From: DASSJM01 sp049587975
Lineage (GTDB): Bacteria; Actinomycetota; UBA4738; HRBIN12
Length of the DNA stretch: 43,181 nucleotides
Direction of reading: 5' to 3'
Assembly (NCBI GenBank): GCA_049587975.1
Contig: JBAVEY010000121.1
Coordinates: 1-43,181, forward strand
Made by a program: the position numbers and the translations under genes
Notes under the pieces: model-generated
Database searches by the model: none
What the model was told of the DNA's origin: nothing
The model's input: only the letters and a program-made list of their open reading frames with translations
In this document: positions 16,654 to 24,186 of the stretch, one piece after another
Layout: each line of letters starts with the position of its first letter
Numbering within the stretch: position 1 is the stretch's first letter

Positions 16654-17325
16654 CTGACGGCCGATACTCATCCGAAGCCTCGGGAGGAGGGCCCCATCCG
16701 AATCCTCATCGTCGATGACCATCCCGTGACGAGGGAAGGCCTGCACGCGGCGCTGGATCTCGCCAACGACGTCGTCGTCGTCGGCGAGTCCGACAGCGGT
16801 GAGGACGCCGTCGTGAAGGTCGGCGAGCTCACCCCCGACATCGTCTTCATGGACGTTCGGATGCCCGGCATGAACGGCATCGAGGCAACCAAGGCGATCC
16901 GGCAGGCCTCCCCGGACACCCGGGTGATCCTGTTCACGGTAGACGAGTCTCGGGCCTCGATCTCGGAGGCCATCCAGGCGGGCGTGTCCGGCTACCTCCT
17001 CAAGGACGCCTCCGCGGATGAGCTCGTGAACGCGGCCCGACTCGCGCTCGAAGGGAAAGCCGTGATCCACCCGCAGCTCACCCGGGCGTTCATCGAAGAG
17101 GTACAGATCGCCGAGAAGCGCGTGGAGGCCCCTCCGCTGTCGCGACGCGAGAAGGAGATCCTCCAGAAGGTGGCCTACGGGGCCACCACGAAGGAGGTCG
17201 CGCACGACCTGGCGATCTCGCCCCACACGGTGAAGACCCACCTCGAGCGGATCTTCGAGAAGCTCGGCGCGAACGATCGCGCGCAGGCCGTCGCGATCGC
17301 GATCCGCAGCGGCCTGGTCGAGTAG
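16654..17325 (+). CDS. NarL/FixJ-type response regulator, apparent CTG start
   Basis: The 223-residue protein has a receiver domain: acidic pair Asp21-Asp22 in ILIVDDHPV, phospho-acceptor Asp67 in IVFMDVRMPGMNG and the lysine in GYLLKDASADE. A LuxR-type helix-turn-helix follows (LSRREKEILQKVAYG through HTVKTHLERIFEKL). A perfect AAGGAGG at 16642-16648 is followed after 5 nt by CTG 16654. No ATG, GTG or TTG lies at proper spacing. The only upstream alternative, ATG 16591, abuts the sufT ATG, has no ribosome binding site and lies upstream of the predicted transcription start. The histidine kinase follows 89 nt later and is the likely partner. Confidence 0.85.
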   Translation: MTADTHPKPREEGPIRILIVDDHPVTREGLHAALDLANDVVVVGESDSGEDAVVKVGELTPDIVFMDVRMPGMNGIEATKAIRQASPDTRVILFTVDESRASISEAIQAGVSGYLLKDASADELVNAARLALEGKAVIHPQLTRAFIEEVQIAEKRVEAPPLSRREKEILQKVAYGATTKEVAHDLAISPHTVKTHLERIFEKLGANDRAQAVAIAIRSGLVE

Positions 17326-17414
17326 CTCGTCCTCCCGGCAGGCCTAGGTCCTCCGTCCGGGCGGGCGTCCCCCGCACTCAATCCGCTCCGGCATCCGCCG
17401 ATACCTGGAACACG

Positions 17415-18725
17415 ATGCCCACGAAGGTGGTGCTCTGCGACACGCCCGACGGTCTCGCGCAGCTCCAGTACGTCCTGATCAGGTCCGGGGCGGCACTCGA
17501 GATCGAGACCGTCACCGACGGCTTGCGCGCCGTCGAGGTCTCGGCGCGCACCCGCCCGGAGCTGGTCGTCGCCGGCGTCGAGAGCGAGAGCCTCTCCGTG
17601 GCCGAACTCGTCCGACGGCTGCTGGCGATCACCCCCGAGACGAAGGTGATCTGCTGGGCCGATGCCTCCCCCACCGTTGCCGCGGAGATGCTGCAGGCTG
17701 GCGCCGCGGCGTACGTCTCCAAGGATGAGGGCCCCGACGCCGTGTTCCGAGCGATGCGCGCGGTGCACGCCGGACCGGTAGCGCTCAGCCCCCGGGTCGC
17801 CGGCGACATCGCGACCCGGCTCCTCGACGAGGAACGGCGGGTCGCCACGCTCGAGACCACCGTGGCCGAAGTCACCGCCCAGCTCGAGTCGATGACCACC
17901 GCCAAGGCCGACTTCCTCGCGAACGTCTCGCACGAGCTCCGGACCCCCGTCACCGTCGCGAAAGGGATCGCCTACGTCCTCAAGAACCGCGGCCTGCCCG
18001 AGGAAGAGGAGCAGGAGTTCATCGGACAGCTCGAAGCCTCGCTCGAGAAGCTGGCGATGCTCATCGAGGAGATGCTGATCGTCGCCGACCTCGACCGGGG
18101 CACGCTGTCGCTCGAGGTCTCGGAGATCGACCTGGCGCCGCTCCTTCGACAGGTGGCCGCCGAGATCAGCAGGCAGTTCCCGGCCGTCACGCTCGAACGG
18201 GAGATCCCCGAAACGCTCCGAGGGTCCGCCGACCCGATGCGGTTCATCGAGATCGTCCGGCAGCTGTTGGACAATGCCTGCCGCTACTCGCCCGAGGACG
18301 AGGCCGTTCAGCTCAAGGGCCGCCCGATGGACGAAGGCGTCGTGGTGTCGGTGACCGACCACGGTGAAGGCATGGCGCGCCAGACCGCCTCCAGGGCGTT
18401 CGAGGAACCGTTCTCGGCGGGCGAGGACATCCTGCGTAAGGAGCGCGCGGGCGCGGGGGTCGGGCTCCATATGGCGCGACAGCTCGTGGTCCAGCACGGG
18501 GGCATCCTGTGGGCGGATCCGCTCCCGTCGGGCGGGACCCGGGTGTCGTTCGTGATCCCGGCGCACCAGGGTGACCGCGTGAGCCGGCCCCCGGACCCCG
18601 GGTCCGGTCCCCTCGAGGAACTGCATGCGCTCGCCGGCTCGGCCAGCGAACCAGCTGCCGGGCCGACGCCACCCGCGAGTGCGGGGACGTGGTCTCAGCC
18701 GAGCACCAACGCGAGCTCCTCGTAG
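17415..18725 (+). CDS. Soluble histidine kinase with an N-terminal pseudo-receiver
   Basis: The 436-residue protein has no membrane segment. Residues 1-125 look like a receiver fold (KVVLCDTPDG start, lysine in AAAYVSKDE near 103). The phospho-acceptor position reads PELVVAGVES, with no Asp, and the acidic pair is reduced, so it cannot be phosphorylated normally. A coiled coil spans about 137-162. The HisKA box FLANVSHELRTPV has His173. The ATPase domain has RQLLDNACRYS (N box), VTDHGEGM (G1) and AGAGVGLHMARQ (G2). A Pro/Ser-rich tail of about 45 residues follows. It overlaps the convergent btuD 3' end by 31 nt. With the preceding regulator it forms a two-component pair. Confidence 0.85.
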   Translation: MPTKVVLCDTPDGLAQLQYVLIRSGAALEIETVTDGLRAVEVSARTRPELVVAGVESESLSVAELVRRLLAITPETKVICWADASPTVAAEMLQAGAAAYVSKDEGPDAVFRAMRAVHAGPVALSPRVAGDIATRLLDEERRVATLETTVAEVTAQLESMTTAKADFLANVSHELRTPVTVAKGIAYVLKNRGLPEEEEQEFIGQLEASLEKLAMLIEEMLIVADLDRGTLSLEVSEIDLAPLLRQVAAEISRQFPAVTLEREIPETLRGSADPMRFIEIVRQLLDNACRYSPEDEAVQLKGRPMDEGVVVSVTDHGEGMARQTASRAFEEPFSAGEDILRKERAGAGVGLHMARQLVVQHGGILWADPLPSGGTRVSFVIPAHQGDRVSRPPDPGSGPLEELHALAGSASEPAAGPTPPASAGTWSQPSTNASSS

Positions 18726-19942
18726 CTCCGGACGACCGTCGAGAACGACCGCAACTCGTTCCAGGTCTGCTCGGCCTCCCCGCCCGTGAAGTCGCGCTCC
18801 TCGACCGGGATCTGTTCGAGCAGGACCGTCTCCACCCCCGCTCGCGCCGCCTCGAGAGCGAGACGAAGGTTCGCCACGTTCCCGGGCCCGAACGGGGCGT
18901 CGCAAACGACGAGCAGGTCGGCGTCGCGCATCAGGCCCCGGCAGACCCGCTCGGCCTCCGCATCGATGTCCGAGAACGGCGGCACGCTCACGCGGACGAG
19001 GTTGAGGCGCTCGGCGACGTCCGCGTCGGTATCCGAGCCGTGGAGCACCCCGACGCTCACATCGAACCCGGCTTCGGCTAGGCGTCGGATGATGGGCGCA
19101 CCTCGTCCGGCGCCTCCGACGACGTGCGCCCGACGTCCGAGCGGGGCCGCCGGCTCCCTCGGGACCCCGATCCGAATGCTCGGGCGACCCGTCGCATGGT
19201 CGGTTGAGACCTCGGCCTCGACGCCGTAGACCTCGCGGAGCAGTCCGGGCGTCACCACGGCGGCGGGGGGTCCCGAGGCGATCACCTCGCCCCGATGCAG
19301 CGCGACGAGCCGGTCGCACGTTGACGCCGCGAGGTTCAGGTCGTGGTGGATCGCCAGGACGGCGGTCCGCTCGCGCATGGCGAGCCGCCGGACGATCGCG
19401 AGCAGATCCAGGACATGCCGCACGTCGAGGTGCGTGGTCGGTTCGTCCAGCATCAGCACCGGGGCCTCCTGGGCGAGCGCTTGGGCGAGCACCACCCGCC
19501 GACGTTCGCCTCCGGAGAGCTCGTCCACCGGTCGGTCGGCCAGGTGCTGGACCTGCGTCGCTGCCATGGCCGACCGCACGCGGGACCAGTCCTGCGGCGT
19601 GCCCCCACCCCACCGAGAGCGGTACGGCGAGCGCCCCATCAGGACCAGCTCGAGGGCCGTGAACGAGAAAGCCGGCACGACGTCCTGCGGAACGACCGCG
19701 ACGAGCCGGGCCGCCTGGTGCGCGTTCATCCCCGTCAGGTCCTCGCCCGAGACCCGGACCCGCCCCGAGGTGGGTCGGAGCGTCCGGGAGGCCACGCGGA
19801 CCAGCGTCGTCTTGCCGGATCCGTTCGGGCCGACCAGCCCGACGATCTCGCCCGGGCCGACCTCCAGGTCGACCCCGCGCAGCACGGGTCCCCGACCGTA
19901 CGTGGCCGAGACCCGTTCGAGGACGAGCGTCGCCTCAGGCAC
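18695..19942 (-). CDS. btuD: BtuD-type ABC ATPase with an extra C-terminal domain
   Basis: Residues 1 to about 250 are a FecCD-family importer ATPase: Walker A GLVGPNGSGKTTL, Q-loop VVPQD, signature ELSGGERRRV, Walker B VLMLDEPTTHLD, H-loop AIHHDLN. About 165 further residues follow (from RRAHVVGGAGRGAPIIRRL to the end), with a glycine loop and alternating strands and helices resembling a Rossmann-like nucleotide or cofactor domain (VGVLHGSDTDADVAERL, ADLLVVCDAPFGPGNVANLRLA). Such tails occur on some cobalamin-importer ATPases; their function is not established to my knowledge. The GTG start overlaps the btuC end by 8 nt. Confidence 0.85.
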   Translation of the reverse strand: MPEATLVLERVSATYGRGPVLRGVDLEVGPGEIVGLVGPNGSGKTTLVRVASRTLRPTSGRVRVSGEDLTGMNAHQAARLVAVVPQDVVPAFSFTALELVLMGRSPYRSRWGGGTPQDWSRVRSAMAATQVQHLADRPVDELSGGERRRVVLAQALAQEAPVLMLDEPTTHLDVRHVLDLLAIVRRLAMRERTAVLAIHHDLNLAASTCDRLVALHRGEVIASGPPAAVVTPGLLREVYGVEAEVSTDHATGRPSIRIGVPREPAAPLGRRAHVVGGAGRGAPIIRRLAEAGFDVSVGVLHGSDTDADVAERLNLVRVSVPPFSDIDAEAERVCRGLMRDADLLVVCDAPFGPGNVANLRLALEAARAGVETVLLEQIPVEERDFTGGEAEQTWNELRSFSTVVRSYEELALVLG

Positions 19943-20975
19943 GTGCGCCCGCCTTCTTGCCCTCGCGGCGCAAGAGGTAGATGAAGAACGGTCCGCCGAG
20001 GAGCGCGGTCACGACGCCGACCGGGAGCTCGGAAGGCGCGACGATCGTCCGGGCGATCAGGTCCGCGAGGATCAGCAGGGTCGCGCCGCCCAGCACCGAC
20101 GCCGGGATCAGGCGACGGTGATCGGAGCCGATCACGAGCCGCAACAGATGTGGCGTCATCAGCCCGACGAACCCAATCACGCCGGCGACCGAGACCGCTG
20201 CTGCCGCGAGCAGGGCCCCCACGGCGATCGAGGTCCGTTTGAGGCGGTCGAGCTCGACGCCGAGCTGCGCGGCACGCTCCTCGCCGAGCGAGATCAGGTT
20301 CAGCTCGTGCGCGACCAGCCACGCACCGGCGACCCCCAGCGCGACGACCGGCAGGACGATCTCGACCGAGCGCCACCCCTGCGCGACCAGACCGCCGAGG
20401 AGCCATGCGTAGATGTCGCGGATCTCCTCGCCGGAGAACGACATCACGAGCGACATGAAGCTCGAGATGACCGCAGCGATCGCGATCCCCGCGAGGAGCA
20501 GCGTCGCGACGTTTACGGCGGGACCGATCCTGGCCAACCGGTAGACGACGAACGCGGTCGCCACGGCGCCGACGAACGCCGCGAGCGGTACGGCGAACGC
20601 GCCGAGCGAACCGGCGCCGGCCGTGACGAGCACCACCACGGCGCCGAGTGCCGCACCCGAGGAGACCCCGATGATCGCCGGATCGGCCAGCGGGTTGCGG
20701 AACAGACCCTGGAACACGGCACCCGATGCGGCGAGCGCGCCGCCGACGATCGCGGCGAGCAGCACCCGGGGCAAGCGGAGCTGGAAGACGATGACCTCGG
20801 CCGCATGGCTCACGTCGTCGGGCCGGCCGGTCAGGCCGAGCTTCCACCCGATCAGCCGGATCGTGGACAGAGGGGATACCCAGACCGCGCCCACGGCCAC
20901 GCCGACGAGGATCGCCGCGATCAGGGCGGCGACGAGCCCGAGCATCACCCGCCGGTACGGGACGGCGCGTCGCAT
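19935..20975 (-). CDS. btuC: BtuC-type permease of the cobalamin importer
   Basis: The 346-residue FecCD-family permease has about ten membrane helices. RLPRVLLAAIVGGALAASGAVFQGLFRNPLADPAIIG is the family signature region (about residues 65-100), and EERAAQLGVELDRLKR is the cytoplasmic coupling loop contacting BtuD. The ATG at 20975 (MRRAVPYRRVMLGL) lies 2 nt after the btuF stop codon; a longer in-frame start inside btuF is rejected. It is in an operon behind the cobalamin riboswitch. Confidence 0.92.
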   Translation of the reverse strand: MRRAVPYRRVMLGLVAALIAAILVGVAVGAVWVSPLSTIRLIGWKLGLTGRPDDVSHAAEVIVFQLRLPRVLLAAIVGGALAASGAVFQGLFRNPLADPAIIGVSSGAALGAVVVLVTAGAGSLGAFAVPLAAFVGAVATAFVVYRLARIGPAVNVATLLLAGIAIAAVISSFMSLVMSFSGEEIRDIYAWLLGGLVAQGWRSVEIVLPVVALGVAGAWLVAHELNLISLGEERAAQLGVELDRLKRTSIAVGALLAAAAVSVAGVIGFVGLMTPHLLRLVIGSDHRRLIPASVLGGATLLILADLIARTIVAPSELPVGVVTALLGGPFFIYLLRREGKKAGARA

Positions 20976-20977
20976 CG

Positions 20978-21943
20978 TCAGTCGAAGGCCTCCGGGTGCA
21001 GCGCCTGGGCGATCTGGCGAAGCCCGAGGACGATCCTCGGTCCCGGTCGCTCGGCCAGGCTGGCGTCGATCGGGAACACCCGTCCGTCGGCCACGGCGGC
21101 GATCGCGTCGAAGCCCGCCCGCGCCGCGACCGCCCTCGGGCCGGACCCGGACTCGGACGAGACCAGGTACACATCGGGGCTCTCGGCGACCAGGTCCTCC
21201 ATCGACCACTGCGGATATTGCTGATCCGCCGAGGAGGTCACCGGGTCGCAGCCGGCCCGCTCGAGCAGGTCGTAGATGAACGTGCCCGGCCCGACCGTGA
21301 ACAGGGGCGGGTAGAAGGTCTCGTAGAAGCAGGACACCGCTTCGGTGCCCGCGAGCGCCGCATCGACCTCATCGACCTGGGACCGAAGATCCTCGACGAC
21401 CGCGGCCGCGGCGTCGCCCGCTCCGGTGATCCGCCCGGCGACCTCGATGTCGTCGAGCAGGTCGTCGAGGTTCGACGCGTCCAAGGTCACGACCGGGACG
21501 TCGAGGTCGCGCAGGCGGTGCTTCCACTGGTCCCCGCCCCCGATCGTGAGGAACAGGTCCGGCTCGAGCCCCACCACCTGCTCGATGTTGGGGTCGACGC
21601 CGAAGTCGCCGGCCCCGCCGACCTGCGTGATCTGGGTCGCGGCGGCCGGGTAGTCATCGTAGGGGCCGGAGACGCCCACGAGCCGGCCCCCGAGGCCGAG
21701 CGCGAACAAGATCTCGGTCATCGAGGGCGCGAACGTCACGATGCGTCGCGGTTCGGCTTCGATCGTCACCGGGACGCCGTCGTCGTCGGTGATCGTCACC
21801 GGGAACGAGGCGGTGGTGTCGGTCGAGCCGCGGGCTGAGGTCGGCCCGGCGGCCGCCGCGGGCTCCGTCCCATCTCCGCAGGCACCGGCCATCAACGACA
21901 GGGCGAGCAGCGGGAGCAGGAGCGTGGTACGGATGGGTCTCAC
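20978..21943 (-). CDS. btuF: BtuF-type cobalamin-binding lipoprotein
   Basis: The 321-residue substrate-binding lipoprotein has a signal peptide ending LALSLMAGAC, giving a lipobox-like cysteine near residue 21. The BtuF/FhuD helical-backbone fold then follows, with RRIVTFAPSMTEILFALGLGGRLVG and EPDLFLTIGG. The GTG at 21943 has AAAGGAGA upstream. It delivers cobalamin to BtuC outside the membrane. The family also contains siderophore binders; the riboswitch upstream decides for cobalamin. Confidence 0.9.
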   Translation of the reverse strand: MRPIRTTLLLPLLALSLMAGACGDGTEPAAAAGPTSARGSTDTTASFPVTITDDDGVPVTIEAEPRRIVTFAPSMTEILFALGLGGRLVGVSGPYDDYPAAATQITQVGGAGDFGVDPNIEQVVGLEPDLFLTIGGGDQWKHRLRDLDVPVVTLDASNLDDLLDDIEVAGRITGAGDAAAAVVEDLRSQVDEVDAALAGTEAVSCFYETFYPPLFTVGPGTFIYDLLERAGCDPVTSSADQQYPQWSMEDLVAESPDVYLVSSESGSGPRAVAARAGFDAIAAVADGRVFPIDASLAERPGPRIVLGLRQIAQALHPEAFD

Positions 21944-21984
21944 GCGCGTCTCCTTTCGTGCGAAGGACGACCCGTGGGGTTCCC

Positions 21985-22207
21985 TCGAGGGCAGGTCTCC
22001 TGGCTCCCGGATCACCGCTCCCCCGACCCTTCCCGGGACCGCTCGGTCCCAGTGGCTCCGTCGGGTTCGCTCCCCGGTCACAGTGGCGCGACCGCGCCGG
22101 TCTCTCACCGGCTTCCCTCTTCACGACCCCGGATCCGTCCGGGATCGGTCCGGTCCGGTCGGCGAGCGCCGCCCGGACCACCCTGCGAGGGTTCTACCTA
22201 TGCAGTT
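21985..22207 (-). ncRNA. Cobalamin (adenosylcobalamin) riboswitch
   Basis: The minus-strand leader of btuF carries the family's core blocks in order: a paired 5' region (22145-22203), GAAGCCGGTGAGA (from about 22117), GCCACTGTGACCGG (from about 22088), AGCCACTGGGACCG (from about 22057), GGGAAGGGTC, and the hallmark AGCCAGGAGACCTGCC (21990-22005). This is the classic B12-box order. It ends about 45 nt before the btuF start and would shut off the importer when cobalamin is plentiful. Confidence 0.92.
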
Positions 22208-22214
22208 GGGGCGG

Positions 22215-22220
22215 ATGCTA
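22215..22220 (-). promoter_or_regulatory. -10 box TAGCAT for the riboswitch-btuFCD transcript
   Basis: TAGCAT on the minus strand places the transcription start at about 22208, directly at the riboswitch 5' end. No good -35 is seen. Confidence 0.45.
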
Positions 22221-22294
22221 ACCCACGCGAGGGAGGCCGGCATCGGGTGGCGGCATCGGGAACCGCGGGTCTATGCTGCCCTGGGATCGGCGGG

Positions 22295-23017
22295 GTGCGG
22301 AAGCTCATCGGGTCGCTCGTGATCGGGCTCGTCGCTGTGGCGTGCGGCGACGCTGCGGCCATCTCGCCGCCGAGACCGGACGCGGCGGGGGTGCTGATCC
22401 GACAGTCGCCGAGCCCCTTCCAGGAGGTCTCGGCCGGACCCGTCTCGGCGCTGATCCCCGACGAGTGGTACCCACGGCTCGCCGGCACGCTCGATGACCC
22501 ACGGCAGGGGATCGTCGCCGGTCCGCCCCAGGCCTGGCGGGCGGACCGACCGCCCCTCGAGGGGCTCGCCGCGATGTGGATCGACGGGACCGCGGTCGGC
22601 GTCCCGTCCGACTACTACTACCTCGCGGCCACCGGGCCGGCGCTCGACGTGCTCACGGGCTCGGAACAATGCCGGGCGACCCGCCAGTACGTCGTCGCGA
22701 AGCACCTCCCCGCGTTCGCGCACGGTGCGCCGGATTCGCCCGGCGACTTCGTGGCTCACGGGCTCGGGATCTGCACGGTCGGCCATCAACCGACCCGATG
22801 GGCCTACTTCGTGGCCGCTCCCGGGTACGGTCCCCTGCGCCAGGTCGGTATCCCGAGCTCGGGCCTGTACGTCGTGGTGGCGGTGATGCCCGCGTCCCCC
22901 CGGGCGCCGTTCCTGCTCAACCGTCTGCTCCGACGCACCGAGTTCAACGGTTCCTCGGTCGCCGACATGATCGCGGCCGCCACGCCGGTCCCGGCTCCGG
23001 TCGACGAGCCGGTCTGA
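22295..23017 (+). CDS. Hypothetical secreted lipoprotein
   Basis: The 240-residue protein is not one I recognise. It starts with a lipoprotein signal, MRKLIGSLVIGLVAVACGD, with the lipobox cysteine at 17. The mature part is globular with a few cysteines (EQCRATRQYVV, LGICTVG) and a Pro-rich end. TATGCT at 22272-22277 may be its -10 box, giving a short leader before GTG 22295. It diverges from the cobalamin importer and converges with gcvT, 13 nt apart. Confidence 0.65.
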   Translation: MRKLIGSLVIGLVAVACGDAAAISPPRPDAAGVLIRQSPSPFQEVSAGPVSALIPDEWYPRLAGTLDDPRQGIVAGPPQAWRADRPPLEGLAAMWIDGTAVGVPSDYYYLAATGPALDVLTGSEQCRATRQYVVAKHLPAFAHGAPDSPGDFVAHGLGICTVGHQPTRWAYFVAAPGYGPLRQVGIPSSGLYVVVAVMPASPRAPFLLNRLLRRTEFNGSSVADMIAAATPVPAPVDEPV

Positions 23018-23030
23018 CCGGCAAACGCGT

Positions 23031-24125
23031 TCAGCGCGGCGAGCGGCCCACGAACGGGGTCGACACGACCCCCGCGGGTGCGCGACGACCGCGGATGTCG
23101 ATCTCGACGGTGGTCCCCGGCTCGAAGGCGTCCGAGGGCGAGAGATAGGCCAAGGCGATCCCGTGTCCCAGCAGCGGCGAGAAGGTCCCGCTCGTGACCT
23201 CGCCGGCGATACGGTCGCCGGCGATGACCGGTTGGTGCGCCCGCGGGATGTGGCGCCGATCCATGGTCGCGAGCCCCCGGAGCCGGCTCGGCAGACCTAG
23301 GGCGCGCTGGCGCTCGAGCGCTTCACGTCCCCGGAACGGCCCCTTCTCGAACGACACCGCCCAGCCGAGGCCGGCCTCGAGCGTCGTGCGCTCGGGACCC
23401 AGGTCCTGCCCGTAGAGCGGGTAGCCCATCTCGAGACGGAGGACATCACGCGCCCCCAACCCGCACGGCTCGATGTCGAACGGCCCTCCTGCCGTGGTCA
23501 GCGCGCCCCACAGATCCGTCGCAACCGCGCCGTCGGCGAACAGCTCGTAGCCCCGCTCGCCCGTGTATCCCGTCCTCGCGAGCACGACCTCGGCTCCCTC
23601 CCAGTCGACCGTGCGGCAGCCACGGAACGACAGCTCCACGGCCGTCCGCCACAGCTTGCTCACCACGGCGTGCGACCGCGGACCCTGCACGCCGAGGAAG
23701 CACCAGTCGTCGTGATCGACCGCCTCGGCCCCGGCCGAGGCCACGGCCGAGACCACCTTGTCCTTGTTGGCCGCGTTCGGCACCAGGAACCAGCGCTCTT
23801 CGGCCAGGCGATAGACGAACAGGTCCTCCTCGACGCCACCCCGATCGTTCAGCAGATGGTGGTACTGCGCCCTGCCGGCGTCCACCTTCCGCAGGTCGTT
23901 GGTGAGCAGCCCCTGGAGGGCCTCGAACGCCGACTCCCCGAGGACGTCGACCTTGCCGAGATGGCTGAGGTCGAACAGCCCGACGCGCTCGCGGACCGCC
24001 CGATGCTCGGACAGGACGCCCCCGTACTCGATCGGCATCAGCCAGCCGCCGAACGGTCCGAGCTTGGCGCCGAGGCTCCGATGGAGGTCTTCGAGCGGGC
24101 CGTGCCGCGTCTCGGGGTCGCCCAT
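23031..24125 (-). CDS. gcvT: Aminomethyltransferase, T protein of the glycine cleavage system
   Basis: The 364-residue folate-dependent T protein takes the aminomethyl group from lipoylated H protein, giving ammonia and methylene-tetrahydrofolate. GPFGGWLMPIEYGGVLSEHRAVRERVGLFDLSHLGKV is the classical start, LARTGYTGERGYELF the middle signature, and LGARDVLRLEMGYPLYGQDL the folate-site region. The other gcv genes are not in the window. The ATG at 24125 follows TAGGAT by 9 nt. It is divergent from lpdA, which makes the common L protein. Confidence 0.95.
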   Translation of the reverse strand: MGDPETRHGPLEDLHRSLGAKLGPFGGWLMPIEYGGVLSEHRAVRERVGLFDLSHLGKVDVLGESAFEALQGLLTNDLRKVDAGRAQYHHLLNDRGGVEEDLFVYRLAEERWFLVPNAANKDKVVSAVASAGAEAVDHDDWCFLGVQGPRSHAVVSKLWRTAVELSFRGCRTVDWEGAEVVLARTGYTGERGYELFADGAVATDLWGALTTAGGPFDIEPCGLGARDVLRLEMGYPLYGQDLGPERTTLEAGLGWAVSFEKGPFRGREALERQRALGLPSRLRGLATMDRRHIPRAHQPVIAGDRIAGEVTSGTFSPLLGHGIALAYLSPSDAFEPGTTVEIDIRGRRAPAGVVSTPFVGRSPR

Positions 24126-24134
24126 CGCGACGTC

Positions 24135-24140
24135 ATCCTA
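24135..24140 (-). promoter_or_regulatory. -10 box TAGGAT, 9 nt before gcvT
   Basis: On the minus strand TAGGAT is followed by GACGTCGCG and the ATG, with no Shine-Dalgarno sequence: leaderless or nearly so. Confidence 0.5.
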
Positions 24141-24170
24141 CGTTCGGGGAGTGGACGCACGGAACCGCGG

Positions 24171-24176
24171 TAGCAT
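24171..24176 (+). promoter_or_regulatory. -10 box TAGCAT upstream of lpdA
   Basis: TAGCAT includes the first two bases of the ATG at 24175, which therefore cannot be transcribed as a start codon if this is the promoter. The next ATG, 24187, lies 10 nt after the box. Confidence 0.45.
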
Positions 24177-24186
24177 GGCCGCTCGG

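Noticed and set aside
17175..19613. 812-codon minus-strand frame across the histidine kinase and btuD
   Set aside because: Spans two convincing genes on other frames and has no recognisable motif.
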